Assembly (NCBI GenBank): GCA_012719075.1
Contig: JAAYBB010000020.1
Location: 1-64,000, forward strand
Length of the DNA stretch: 64,000 nucleotides
Source of the DNA: Clostridiales bacterium
GTDB lineage: Bacteria; Bacillota; Clostridia; Oscillospirales; Feifaniaceae
Reading direction: 5' to 3'
The notes below the pieces were generated by a model. The model did not search any database. It was not told the DNA's origin and was given only the letters and a program-made list of their open reading frames with translations. The position numbers and the translations under genes are program-made. Shown one piece after another: positions 18,387 to 27,430 of the stretch. The stretch's first letter is position 1; each line of letters begins with the position of its first letter.

Positions 18387-18839
18387 ATGGTACAGTCAGG
18401 CGAGACCGGCGCGGCGTACGCCCCGCTGCAGGCCAGGGGCCTGCCGGCGGGCCAGAAGAACCCGCAGGAGGCCTATCGGCGGCAGAAGGTGCTTACGGCC
18501 AGCCCGATGGAGCTCATCCTCATGCTGTACGACGAGTGCCGCAAGCGGCTGCTGCTCGGACAGCGCGCCATGGCCAGGGGCGAGGTCGAGGCCGCCCACA
18601 ACAACCTGGCCCGCGCGCAGGACATCCTCAACGAGCTGATCAACTGCCTCGACCTCACGCTGTCGATCGGCAAGGAGCTGCTCGACCTCTACTGGTTCCT
18701 GTGGCAGGAGATTGGCCGGGCCGACCACGAGAAGAGCGAAAAGCGGGTGGAGGACGTGCTGGAGCTGATCGGCCAGATGCGGGAGACCTGGCAGCAGGTC
18801 TGCGAGACGCAGCGCGGCAGCGTGGCCCTGGAGGACTGA
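18387..18839 (+). CDS. fliS: Flagellin export chaperone FliS
   Basis: AYRRQKVLTASPMELILMLYDECRKRLLLGQRAM. Confidence 0.92.
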   Translation: MVQSGETGAAYAPLQARGLPAGQKNPQEAYRRQKVLTASPMELILMLYDECRKRLLLGQRAMARGEVEAAHNNLARAQDILNELINCLDLTLSIGKELLDLYWFLWQEIGRADHEKSEKRVEDVLELIGQMRETWQQVCETQRGSVALED

Positions 18840-18875
18840 CGGCGCCCCGCCCGGGGTGCATGGGAGGAGCGTTTT

Positions 18876-19313
18876 ATGCAACAGGCAGAGCGGCTCGTGC
18901 AGCTGCTGGAGCGGCGCAATCAGCTGCTGGAGGACTATCTGGCCCTGACCGAGCGGCAGCGGATCCTCCTCGCACAGGAGGCGCCCGAGGGGCTGCTTGA
19001 AAGCCTGGAGGAGCGGCAGGGCGTGCTCGACCGGGTCGAGGCCCTGCAGTCCGAGCTGGTGCAGCTGCAGGCCGACCGGCCGCCGCAGCGCGAAGGGCTT
19101 GACGCGCTGCGGGAGGAGGTCCTGCAGCAGGGCGCAAAGGCGCTGCTGGACCGCATCGCCGGGCTGGATCGGCAAAACCGGGCCGCGGCCGAGGCGCACA
19201 GGGGACACCTGGGCGGCGAGGTCCGGCGGATCAGGCAGAGCCGCCGCGGCATCGGGCTATACCACCAGGGCGTCGAGGCGCTGGGCAGCGAGCTGTTTGA
19301 CAAGAGGCAGTAG
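18876..19313 (+). CDS. FliT-like flagellar chaperone
   Basis: Short coiled-coil-rich protein directly after fliS. Confidence 0.6.
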   Translation: MQQAERLVQLLERRNQLLEDYLALTERQRILLAQEAPEGLLESLEERQGVLDRVEALQSELVQLQADRPPQREGLDALREEVLQQGAKALLDRIAGLDRQNRAAAEAHRGHLGGEVRRIRQSRRGIGLYHQGVEALGSELFDKRQ

Positions 19314-19334
19314 CGCAGAGAGGAATGGCCGCGA

Positions 19335-19784
19335 ATGAAGATCCGCAACCTGGGCGTTGCCGCCCCCGACCTTCAGAGCCTGCACGGACAGGACCGCACC
19401 CCGGCGGCCGACCGGCCGCTGCTCTTTCGCAAGCGGCTGACCGAGCTGACGCAGGAGCAGCACCGGGCCTACATGGAGGATTTGATCGTCCAGATCGACG
19501 AGCAGGGCGGCCGGCTGACCAGGCGGGCGGACCTGCGCGAGTTTGAGCGGTACCGCGCGCTGGTACGCCGCTTTCTGGACGAGGTAGTCAGCAACGGCTA
19601 CGCCTTCTCGCGGGAGAACACCTTTGGCCCAAAGGGGCGGCAGCGCCTCTTTGCCGTGGTCCGGACCGTGGACAAAAAGCTCGACGAGATGGCCGCTTCG
19701 CTGCTGCGCGGCCAGGCCGACAACCTCTCGCTGGTGGAGCAGGTGGACGAGATCCGGGGTCTGATCGTGGACCTGTTTTCTTAA
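19335..19784 (+). CDS. YaaR family (DUF327) protein
   Basis: FRKRLTELTQEQHRAYMEDLIVQIDEQGGRL...FLDEVVSNGYAFSRENTF. Confidence 0.85.
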   Translation: MKIRNLGVAAPDLQSLHGQDRTPAADRPLLFRKRLTELTQEQHRAYMEDLIVQIDEQGGRLTRRADLREFERYRALVRRFLDEVVSNGYAFSRENTFGPKGRQRLFAVVRTVDKKLDEMAASLLRGQADNLSLVEQVDEIRGLIVDLFS

Positions 19785-19882
19785 AATTACGCAGTGAATG
19801 CAGCGTCGCAATGAGCGGCCCCGCGCAAACAGGGCACGGGCCGCCTGTTTTGCGCATCGACTTTTGCCGGGGGTGTACGACC

Positions 19883-20386
19883 GTGAACGAAAACAGTCAG
19901 GCTTTACTGGAGCTCACCGAGGACGGCATGGACGGCATGGAGGGCAAGCACCTGACCTTCCGCGTGGAGCAGGGCAGATATGGCATCGGCATCGGCTATG
20001 TGACCGAGATCATCGGCCTGCAGGACATCACGCCGGTGCCGCACACCCACCCCTATGTCAAGGGCATTGTCAACCTGCGGGGCACGATTGTGCCGGTGGT
20101 GGACATGCGCCTGCGCTTTGGCTTGCCCGAGAGCGCCTACACTGACCGCACCTGCATCGTCGTGCTCAGCAAGGACGACATGAGCATCGGCCTGGTGGTG
20201 GACGAGGTGCTCGAGGTGGCCGCCATCGGCGAGGAGAGCACCAAGCCGCCGCCGCAGCATGGCGGCACCCGCAAGAACCACTTTGTCAAAGGCATCGGCG
20301 TCACGGCCGACGGGGTCAAGCAGCTGCTGGACATCAACCGCATCTTTGAGCTCGAGGAGGCGCAGGAGGCGGCCGGGACGGGCTGA
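19883..20386 (+). CDS. cheW: Chemotaxis coupling protein CheW
   Basis: YGIGIGYVTEIIGLQDITPVPHTHPYVKGIVNLRGTIVPVVDMRLRFGL; GTG start at 19883. Confidence 0.93.
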   Translation: MNENSQALLELTEDGMDGMEGKHLTFRVEQGRYGIGIGYVTEIIGLQDITPVPHTHPYVKGIVNLRGTIVPVVDMRLRFGLPESAYTDRTCIVVLSKDDMSIGLVVDEVLEVAAIGEESTKPPPQHGGTRKNHFVKGIGVTADGVKQLLDINRIFELEEAQEAAGTG

Positions 20387-20445
20387 GCGGGCGGACCAAG
20401 CCGCCCCACCAGGACGGGGCGATTGCCCAATGAGGAGCAACGAGC

Positions 20446-21270
20446 ATGAACGGAAACCTTGCCGAGCAGGACTTCATCCGCCTGATGACCTTCATCAGGG
20501 ACAACTACGGGGTCAACCTTGAAAAAAAGAAGACGCTGGTGGAGGGCAGACTCCGCAATGTCATTGCACAGGCCGGCTATGCCGACTTTCACGACTACAT
20601 CGAGGCCGCGCTGGGCGAGCCCTCGGGCGAGCTGCTCAACACCATCATCACGCGGCTGACCACCAACTACACGTACTTTATGCGGGAGGAGACCCACTAC
20701 CAGTTCATGCAGCAGCAGATGCTGCCCGAGTGGACGGCCCGCATCCGCGACCGCGACCTGCGCACCTGGAGCGCCGGCTGTGCAACCGGCGAGGAGGCCT
20801 ACACGGCGGCCATGGTCATCCAGGAGTACCTGGGCGGCGAGGCCGGCCGCTGGGACGCCACCATTCTGGGCACCGACATCTCCACCAGGGTGCTGGACGA
20901 GGCCAGGGAGGGGGTCTACACCGCCGCCGCGCTCGAGCGGCTGCCGCCGCCCTGGCGCAGCAAGTACTTTGTCGACGAGGGTGGGGACCGCTTTCGGGTT
21001 TCAAAGCGGCTGGGCGAGCAGGTGGCCTTTGCCAGGCAGAACCTGATGGAGGCCTCCTACAGCGCGCGGTTTAAGCGCAAGTTTCACCTGATCTTCTGCC
21101 GCAATGTGATGATCTACTACAACGCCGAGACGAAGGCGGCCGTCGCGGGCCGATTCTTTGATGTGCTGGAACCGGGGGGCTATCTCTTCATCGGACTCAG
21201 CGAGACCCTCTCGGGGCTGAACAGCCGCTTTGAGCAGGTTGCGCCGTCCATCTACAGAAGGGGACTTTGA
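20446..21270 (+). CDS. cheR: Chemotaxis methyltransferase CheR
   Basis: TRLTTNYTYFMREETHY...TWSAGCATGEEAYTAAM...HLIFCRNVMIYY. Confidence 0.96.
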   Translation: MNGNLAEQDFIRLMTFIRDNYGVNLEKKKTLVEGRLRNVIAQAGYADFHDYIEAALGEPSGELLNTIITRLTTNYTYFMREETHYQFMQQQMLPEWTARIRDRDLRTWSAGCATGEEAYTAAMVIQEYLGGEAGRWDATILGTDISTRVLDEAREGVYTAAALERLPPPWRSKYFVDEGGDRFRVSKRLGEQVAFARQNLMEASYSARFKRKFHLIFCRNVMIYYNAETKAAVAGRFFDVLEPGGYLFIGLSETLSGLNSRFEQVAPSIYRRGL

Positions 21271-21272
21271 GC

Positions 21273-22313
21273 ATGCCGCACAGCGATCGATTGCGGATCG
21301 TTTTGATTGAGCCGGCCGCCCACCCCCTTCCGGGGCTGGCCCCGGCACTGCTCGCGGAGCCCCGGCTGGAACTGACGCCGCTCGACCTGCAGCCCGGCCG
21401 GCTGGCCGAGCAGCTGCTCGAGCGGCCGGCCGGCGTGGCGGTCGTCTACCTGCCCATCTGCGGCGAGCTGGAGGCGGCCGAGATCGAGCGGGCCGTCGGC
21501 GCGGGCGGCGCCGTGCTGCTGCTCTCGATCAGCGAGTGGCCGGCCAGCCGCCCTGTGCAAAGCGGCCGTCTGGAGCACATCCAGCTGCGCGTCCCCGGCA
21601 ATCGGCAAGCCGAGCTCCAGGCCGCCGTCGAGGCGGTCCTGCGGCTCGGGGGGCGTGCCCGCGTGCACGGCCGCCCCTCCGCGCCCGCGATGGCCCGGCC
21701 GGCCGGCACCATGCTGCCCGGCGAGGCAGCGCTTGCGCGCAGGCTCATCGCGGTGGGCGCCTCGACCGGCGGCACCGAGGCGATGGCCAAGCTGTTTCGC
21801 CTGCTGCCGGTGCAGCTGCCGGGCATCGTGGTGGTGCAGCACATGCCGCCGGTGTTCACGCGCATGTACGCCGAGCGACTGGACGAGGAGCTGCCCTTTT
21901 CGGTCCGCGAAGTTTCCGGGGAGGCGCTGATCGAGCCCGGCAGCATTCACATTGCGCCGGGCGGGCGCCACCTGCTGGTCGAGCGCCGCAAAGACCGCTT
22001 TTACACGCGGCTGGGCGACACAGAGAAGGTCGGCGGGCACTGCCCCTCGGTCGACGTGCTGTTTCGCTCGGTGGCGGCCGCGGCGGGGCCATCGGCCATC
22101 GGCCTGCTGCTGACCGGCATGGGGGCCGACGGCGCCGCCGGCCTGGTCGAGATGCGGCAGGCCGGCGCCTACACCATCGGGCAGAGCGAGCGCAGCTGCG
22201 TGGTGTACGGCATGCCCTGCAAGGCCTATGAGCTGGGCGGCGTGGAGCAGCAGGCCGACCTGGAGGACATGCCGCAGCTCCTGCTGGACCGCCTGGCCAA
22301 ACCCGGCCCCTGA
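21273..22313 (+). CDS. cheB: CheB methylesterase with a degenerate receiver-like N-terminal domain
   Basis: Catalytic motifs GASTGGTEAM, VVVQHMPPVFTRMYAERLD, LTGMGADGAAG; N-terminal region lacks the phosphoacceptor motif. Confidence 0.9.
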   Translation: MPHSDRLRIVLIEPAAHPLPGLAPALLAEPRLELTPLDLQPGRLAEQLLERPAGVAVVYLPICGELEAAEIERAVGAGGAVLLLSISEWPASRPVQSGRLEHIQLRVPGNRQAELQAAVEAVLRLGGRARVHGRPSAPAMARPAGTMLPGEAALARRLIAVGASTGGTEAMAKLFRLLPVQLPGIVVVQHMPPVFTRMYAERLDEELPFSVREVSGEALIEPGSIHIAPGGRHLLVERRKDRFYTRLGDTEKVGGHCPSVDVLFRSVAAAAGPSAIGLLLTGMGADGAAGLVEMRQAGAYTIGQSERSCVVYGMPCKAYELGGVEQQADLEDMPQLLLDRLAKPGP

Positions 22314-22472
22314 GGGCCGGCCGCCCCGGCTGCGGCGCCGCCGGAATGCCGGGCCTGCGCCACCGTTTTCGCACCGGCCTTTGGATCTGTGCACACAGCC
22401 CCGAAGACACAGAGGGGCGGCGCGCGCGAACGGGGGCCCCCGCCCAAAGCCGCCTGTTTTTACGATCAATTC

Positions 22473-22497
22473 AGCCGCTGCGTGCAGCGGCTTTTTT
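22473..22497 (+). terminator. Intrinsic terminator after cheB
   Basis: AGCCGCTGC-GT-GCAGCGGCTTTTTT. Confidence 0.88.
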
Positions 22498-22624
22498 GAT
22501 GTGCAAAAGGCCAAAATCGCCCTGCCGTCACAGCGACTGGGAAGTTCAGTCAATTCAGGCGGCTCAAAAATCACAGAATTTTCTCAAACGATCACAAAAT
22601 GAATGCCATTTTTGTTTAAAAAGG

Positions 22625-22653
22625 TAGATTTATAGAAAACAACATGGTATAAT
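22625..22653 (+). promoter_or_regulatory. Sigma-A-type promoter for the flgB operon
   Basis: TAGATT-N17-TATAAT in an AT-rich region; -35 element weak. Confidence 0.55.
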
Positions 22654-22733
22654 TCTCAAGAAATGAGTTTTTTGACCAAAACGATGTGACAAATTCGCTT
22701 CATGTGACAATTTGTTCGACGGGAGGACCTACC

Positions 22734-23141
22734 GTGTGGGACAAACTTTACGCGCCGGCCGACCTGCTTCAGCAGGGGCTCTCGGCCACCTGGACCCGCA
22801 ATGCGGTAATCCGCAACAACCTGGCCAACAGCGAGACCCCCAACTTCAAGGCCTCCGAGCTGGACTTTGAGACGCTGCTCGCGCAGACCCTCGAGCAGAA
22901 CTCCTTCACCGGGCGCAGGACCAGAGAGCGGCACCTCCAGATCGGCGGCCCGCAGGTGGGCGAGCTGCGGCCGGTGCTGCGCCAAAGCGACCAGTATTCG
23001 ATGCGCATGGACGGCAACAACGTCGATGTCGAGGCCGAAAACGTCAAGCTGGCGCAGAACAGCCTCCAGTACAACACGCTGCTGGTGAAGCTCAACAGCG
23101 AGCTCTCGCGGCTGCGCATGGCCATCAACGAGGGGAGATGA
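22734..23141 (+). CDS. flgB: Flagellar proximal rod protein FlgB
   Basis: ATWTRNAVIRNNLANSETPNFKASELDFE; GTG start after GGAGGACCTACC. Confidence 0.93.
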   Translation: MWDKLYAPADLLQQGLSATWTRNAVIRNNLANSETPNFKASELDFETLLAQTLEQNSFTGRRTRERHLQIGGPQVGELRPVLRQSDQYSMRMDGNNVDVEAENVKLAQNSLQYNTLLVKLNSELSRLRMAINEGR

Positions 23142-23149
23142 GGTCACAG

Positions 23150-23593
23150 ATGGGATTTCTGGACTCGATGAACATCAGCGCGTCGGCGTTGACCGCCACC
23201 CGCCTGCGCATGGACGTGATCGCCGAGAACATGGCCAACCTCAACACCACGCGCACCGCCACCGGCGACCCCTATCGCCGGCGCTATGTGGTGTTTGAGC
23301 CGCGCGGCGCCGCCCGCTCCTTCGGCGACTACTTTGACCGCGCCGCCGGGCGGGGCGTCGGCGGCGGCGTGCGGGTCACCGCGATCGGCGAGGACCCCTC
23401 GGCCTTCAAGCTCGACTACAACCCCACCCACCCCGACGCCGACGCCGACGGCTATGTGAGGCTGCCCAACGTCGACGTCGTGCAGGAGATGGTGGACATG
23501 ATGTCGGCCTACCGGGCCTACGAGGCCAACATCACGGCGCTGAACACCTTTAAGGACATGGCGGTCAAGACGCTGGAGCTCGGCAAGGGCTAA
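23150..23593 (+). CDS. flgC: Flagellar rod protein FlgC
   Basis: MNISASALTATRLRMDVIAENMANLNTTRT...VQEMVDMMSAYRAYEANITALN. Confidence 0.95.
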   Translation: MGFLDSMNISASALTATRLRMDVIAENMANLNTTRTATGDPYRRRYVVFEPRGAARSFGDYFDRAAGRGVGGGVRVTAIGEDPSAFKLDYNPTHPDADADGYVRLPNVDVVQEMVDMMSAYRAYEANITALNTFKDMAVKTLELGKG

Positions 23594-23639
23594 GCGCCGC
23601 CGCCGGCGGCACAGACCGCAGAAAGATGGGGGACGCCAC

Positions 23640-23942
23640 ATGAATGTCAATCCGCTCTCCGGCAGCCTGATCAACCTGATCAGCAGCGAGGCCGCCAGTC
23701 CCGCCGAGCCGCAGGCGTCGGCGCACAGCTTTTCAAGCATCCTGACCGAGGCCATGGACAACGTGCGGCAGACCGACCTAGCGGACAAGGGCTCGGCGCT
23801 GCAGCTGCTGACCGGGCAGGCCGACGACATGTCCGGCCTGCTGCTGGACGCCCAAAAGGCCGAAATTTCGCTGAACCTGGCGCTGCAGCTCCGCTCCAAG
23901 GTCCTTGAGGCCTACAACGAGATCATGCGCATGCAGCTGTAG
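23640..23942 (+). CDS. fliE: Flagellar hook-basal body protein FliE
   Basis: FSSILTEAMDNVRQTD...ISLNLALQLRSKVLEAYNEIMRMQL. Confidence 0.93.
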   Translation: MNVNPLSGSLINLISSEAASPAEPQASAHSFSSILTEAMDNVRQTDLADKGSALQLLTGQADDMSGLLLDAQKAEISLNLALQLRSKVLEAYNEIMRMQL

Positions 23943-23986
23943 CCTGCGGCGGGGCAATCACGACAGAGGGGGGCGAGGGGGAGGCC

Positions 23987-24439
23987 ATGACGGCGTTTGA
24001 AGTCGCACGCGGGCTGATCGGCATTGTGGCCGTCATCGCCCTGGCCTACGGCGCCACCTGGTATGTGGCCTCGCGCTCGCAGCGCCTGCAGCCGGGGCGC
24101 ATGATCCGGATTTTAGACCGCTTTTCGCTCTCGCGGGACAAGGCCTTCTACCTGCTCGAGGTCTGCGGAAAGCTCTACCTGGTGGCGGTCACCAACCAGA
24201 GCGTGACGCTGCTGGACAGGCCCGACCCCGCCGATGTGGCCGCAATGGTCAAGTCGGAGGCCCGGCCGGGCGGCCTTGCGGCGATGGCGACCCGCGGCTT
24301 TTCGGCCGTGTTCAGGGGTGCCGGGGCGGAAGAGCCGGTCCCGCCGCAGGAGGCGCCCTATACGGTATACCGCGGACAGGGGGCCGGCCGGACGCAGGGC
24401 CGGGACCCGGCCGAGGGGGAGGAGGGTCCGGCGCCGTGA
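23987..24439 (+). CDS. fliO: FliO-like flagellar export protein
   Basis: N-terminal TM then GRMIRILDRFSLSRDKAFYLLEVCGKLYLVAVTNQSVTLL; directly before fliP. Confidence 0.8.
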   Translation: MTAFEVARGLIGIVAVIALAYGATWYVASRSQRLQPGRMIRILDRFSLSRDKAFYLLEVCGKLYLVAVTNQSVTLLDRPDPADVAAMVKSEARPGGLAAMATRGFSAVFRGAGAEEPVPPQEAPYTVYRGQGAGRTQGRDPAEGEEGPAP

Positions 24440-25185
24440 GAAAAGGCAAGCTCGGACCCTGGCTCCTCGCCGCCTCGGCGGCGCTTGCGCTGCCCTGCCT
24501 CGTGCTGACCAGGGCCTCTGCGGCCGGCGCCCTGAACGGGATGGTCACCTCGCTGTTCGGGGAGAACGCCGGGACGCTGGACATCCTGCTGCTGCTCACG
24601 ATCCTGACGCTGCTGCCCTCGATCCTGATCATGCTGACCGGCTTTACGCGCATCATCATCGTGCTCTCCTTCATGCGCAACGCCATCGGCATGCAGCAGA
24701 CGCCGCCCAACCAGGCCCTCGTGGGGCTGGCGCTGTTCCTCACGCTGTTTGTGATGGGGCCCATCACGACCGACATCTACCAGAACGCCTACCTCCCCTA
24801 CGAGGAGGAGCGCATCACGCAGCAGGAGTTCATCGACCTGGCCATGGAGCCGGTCCGCGGCTTCATGATGCGGCAGACCAAGAGCGAGGACTTGCAGTTC
24901 TTCATCAACCTCTCGGGGGAGCCGGTCGAGGACCGCGCGCAGACTCCGAGCCGCGTGCTGATTCCGGCCTTCATGATCAGCGAGATCAAGCAGGCCTTTC
25001 TGATCGGCTTCTTCATCTACATTCCCTTCATTGTGATCGACATGGTGGTGGCCAGCACGCTGATGGCCATGGGCATGATGATGCTGCCGCCCGCCATGAT
25101 CTCGCTGCCCTTCAAGGTGCTGCTCTTTGTGCTGGTGGACGGCTGGCAGCTCGTGATCGGCACGCTGATCCGGAACTTTCGATAG
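24436..25185 (+). CDS. fliP: Flagellar export protein FliP
   Basis: LTGFTRIIIVLSFMRNAIGMQQTPPNQALVGLALFLTLFVMGP. Confidence 0.97.
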   Translation: MRKGKLGPWLLAASAALALPCLVLTRASAAGALNGMVTSLFGENAGTLDILLLLTILTLLPSILIMLTGFTRIIIVLSFMRNAIGMQQTPPNQALVGLALFLTLFVMGPITTDIYQNAYLPYEEERITQQEFIDLAMEPVRGFMMRQTKSEDLQFFINLSGEPVEDRAQTPSRVLIPAFMISEIKQAFLIGFFIYIPFIVIDMVVASTLMAMGMMMLPPAMISLPFKVLLFVLVDGWQLVIGTLIRNFR

Positions 25186-25272
25186 TTGGCGCGCAGCGCG
25201 GCGCCGGATGTGACGGCTGCTGCTGCGCGGGCACAGGGGTACGGGATACACTCGTTACAGGGAGGGCTTGCC

Positions 25273-25542
25273 ATGACCCAGGGCGACGTCATCGCCATCC
25301 TGCAGGACGCCATTTTCACCACGATCAAGGCCTCCATGCCCATGCTGCTGGTGGCCATCGTCGTGGGGCTGATCGTCTCGATCTTTCAGGCCACCACCCA
25401 GATCAACGAGCAGACGCTGGCCTTTGTGCCCAAGATCCTCTGCATCCTGCTGTCCATCCTGTTCTTCGGCGGCTATATCTTAAACACGCTCAGCGACTTT
25501 GTCGTGCGGCTGTACGGCTCGGTCGGCGGCTTTCTCGGGTAG
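25273..25542 (+). CDS. fliQ: Flagellar export protein FliQ
   Basis: MTQGDVIAILQDAIFTTIKASMPMLLVAIVVGLIVSIFQATTQINEQTLAFVPKI. Confidence 0.96.
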   Translation: MTQGDVIAILQDAIFTTIKASMPMLLVAIVVGLIVSIFQATTQINEQTLAFVPKILCILLSILFFGGYILNTLSDFVVRLYGSVGGFLG

Positions 25543-25547
25543 CCGGC

Positions 25548-26345
25548 GTGGCTGCGCAGGCGCTGCTCGACAGCCTGCTCCGGCAGGCCGACTACTTTGT
25601 GCTGCTGCTGTTTCGGGTCGGGGGGCTGGTGGTCTCCTCGCCGCTGTTCGGGCGGGTGGGGGTGCCGGCACAGGCCAAGACCGGGCTGGTGCTCTCGCTG
25701 ACGCTGCTGTTCTTCACGCTGCTGCCGCAGCCGGCGCCGATTGTCTACTCCTCGCTGTTCGGCTACGGGCTGATCCTGTTTCGCGAGGTGCTGATCGGCA
25801 TTGCGCTGGCCTTTGTGACCAACCTGTTCTTTTCGCTGACCTTTGTGGCCGGCCAGCTGATCGACATGCAGATCGGCTTTGGCATTGTCAACGTGTACGA
25901 CCAGCAGAACAACACGCAAATTCCGATGGTCGGCAACCTCTACAACCTGACGCTGCTGATCGTCTTCTTCGCGGCGGGCGGGCACCGGCGCCTGTTCGCC
26001 ATCTTGTACACCACGCTGCAGCGGCTGCCGGTGGGCAGCCTGTCGGCGGCGCCGCAAATCGGGCTGGTGGCGCTCGAGCTCTTTTCCAAGAGCTTTTTGC
26101 TGGGCGTGCAGGTGGCGCTGCCCATCATCGCCTCGGGGCTCATTTTGGAGCTGTGCTTCGGCGTGCTGATCCGCACGGTGCCCCAGATGAACATGTTTGT
26201 GGTGGGCATCCCGGCCAAGATCGTGATCGGCTTTGTGATCCTCTGGGCCTGCGTGCCGGTCTTTGTCCACTTTGGCGAGCAGCTCTTTGACCAGATGTTC
26301 CTGGGCGTGGAGCAGATGTTTGCCACCTTTGCGGGGGTCCCATGA
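25548..26345 (+). CDS. fliR: Flagellar export protein FliR
   Basis: C-terminal part of ORF 24234..26345; FVLLLFRVGGLVVSSPLFGRVGVPAQAKTGLVLSL...QIGFGIVNVYDQQNNTQIPMVG; GTG 25548 is a plausible start. Confidence 0.9.
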   Translation: MAAQALLDSLLRQADYFVLLLFRVGGLVVSSPLFGRVGVPAQAKTGLVLSLTLLFFTLLPQPAPIVYSSLFGYGLILFREVLIGIALAFVTNLFFSLTFVAGQLIDMQIGFGIVNVYDQQNNTQIPMVGNLYNLTLLIVFFAAGGHRRLFAILYTTLQRLPVGSLSAAPQIGLVALELFSKSFLLGVQVALPIIASGLILELCFGVLIRTVPQMNMFVVGIPAKIVIGFVILWACVPVFVHFGEQLFDQMFLGVEQMFATFAGVP

Positions 26346-27430
26346 ACCAGGGCGGCGGAGAAAAAACCGAAAAGGCAACCCCCAAAAAGCGGCGTGAGGC
26401 CAGGGAGCGCGGACAGGTGCTGCGCAGCACCGAGCTCAACACCGCCTTTTGCTGCCTCGTGATGTTCGGCTTTTTGCTGCTGTACTGGCCCACCTTCATG
26501 GAGCAGATGGCCGGGGTGCTGCGCGGCTACCTGGGCGCCGCCGTGCAGAGCGGACAGGGCGGGGTGTTCGACACCCGGGCGGTGGGGCGGCTGTTCCTGA
26601 ACGTGCTGCTGAGCTTCTGCCGGTTGGTGCTGCCCATCTTCGGGCTTTCGATCCTGGCCGGCCTGCTGGTCAACCTGCTGCAGGTGGGCACGCTGTTCAC
26701 CACCAAGACCCTTGAACCCAAGCTCGAGCGCATCAGCCTGGTCAAGGGCTTTGCCCGCATCTTCTCCACGCGCACGCTGTTCGAGCTGGCCAAGTCCATG
26801 CTCAAGGTCGTCGTGCTGGGCTACGTGCTCTACCAGGAGTACCGCAAGCGGCTGTTCACCTTTCCGGCCATGGTGGGGCAGGCCCTGGGCCCCGGACTGC
26901 TGGCCGTGATGAACACGGCCTTTTCGGTGGCGCTGCGCATGAGCATGGCGCTGGCCGTGCTGGCCGCGCTGGACTTTTTGTACCAGTGGTGGAAGTACGA
27001 GCACGACTTGATGATGAGCAAGCAGGAGGTCAAGGAGGAGTACAAGCTGACCGAGGGGGACCCCAAGATCAAGGGGCGCATCCGCCAGAAGCAGCGCGAG
27101 ATGAGCGCCATGCGCATGATGGACCAGGTGCCGACCGCCGACGTGGTCATCACCAACCCCACCCACTACGCCATTGCGCTGCGCTACCGCGAGGGGATCG
27201 ACAGCGCGCCGGTCGTGGTGGCCAAGGGCAAGGACTTCCTGGCCCGCAAGATCAAGGAGCGGGCGCGCGAGCACCGCATCGAGCTGGTGGAGGACCGCGC
27301 GCTGGCTCAGGCCCTCTACCAGGTCTGCGAGCCGGGCAGTGAGATCCCAGCCGAGTTCTACCAGGCCGTGGCCGACATCCTCGTGTTCATCTACCGGCAG
27401 AAAAACCGCATCAGGAGGGAAGCGCAGTGA
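26342..27430 (+). CDS. flhB: Flagellar export protein FlhB
   Basis: EKTEKATPKKRREARERGQV; autocleavage motif NPTHYAIALRY; ATGA overlap with fliR. Confidence 0.97.
   Translation: MNQGGGEKTEKATPKKRREARERGQVLRSTELNTAFCCLVMFGFLLLYWPTFMEQMAGVLRGYLGAAVQSGQGGVFDTRAVGRLFLNVLLSFCRLVLPIFGLSILAGLLVNLLQVGTLFTTKTLEPKLERISLVKGFARIFSTRTLFELAKSMLKVVVLGYVLYQEYRKRLFTFPAMVGQALGPGLLAVMNTAFSVALRMSMALAVLAALDFLYQWWKYEHDLMMSKQEVKEEYKLTEGDPKIKGRIRQKQREMSAMRMMDQVPTADVVITNPTHYAIALRYREGIDSAPVVVAKGKDFLARKIKERAREHRIELVEDRALAQALYQVCEPGSEIPAEFYQAVADILVFIYRQKNRIRREAQ

Noticed and set aside
22314-22733. c-di-GMP (GEMM) riboswitch before flgB
   Set aside because: Looked for GEMM core sequences expected in clostridial flagellar leaders; none recognised. 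Covariance-model search (Infernal) would be decisive.
24234-25547. N-terminal ~440 residues of the 703-aa ORF containing FliR
   Set aside because: Out-of-frame reading through fliO, fliP and fliQ; only the part from about 25548 is FliR.
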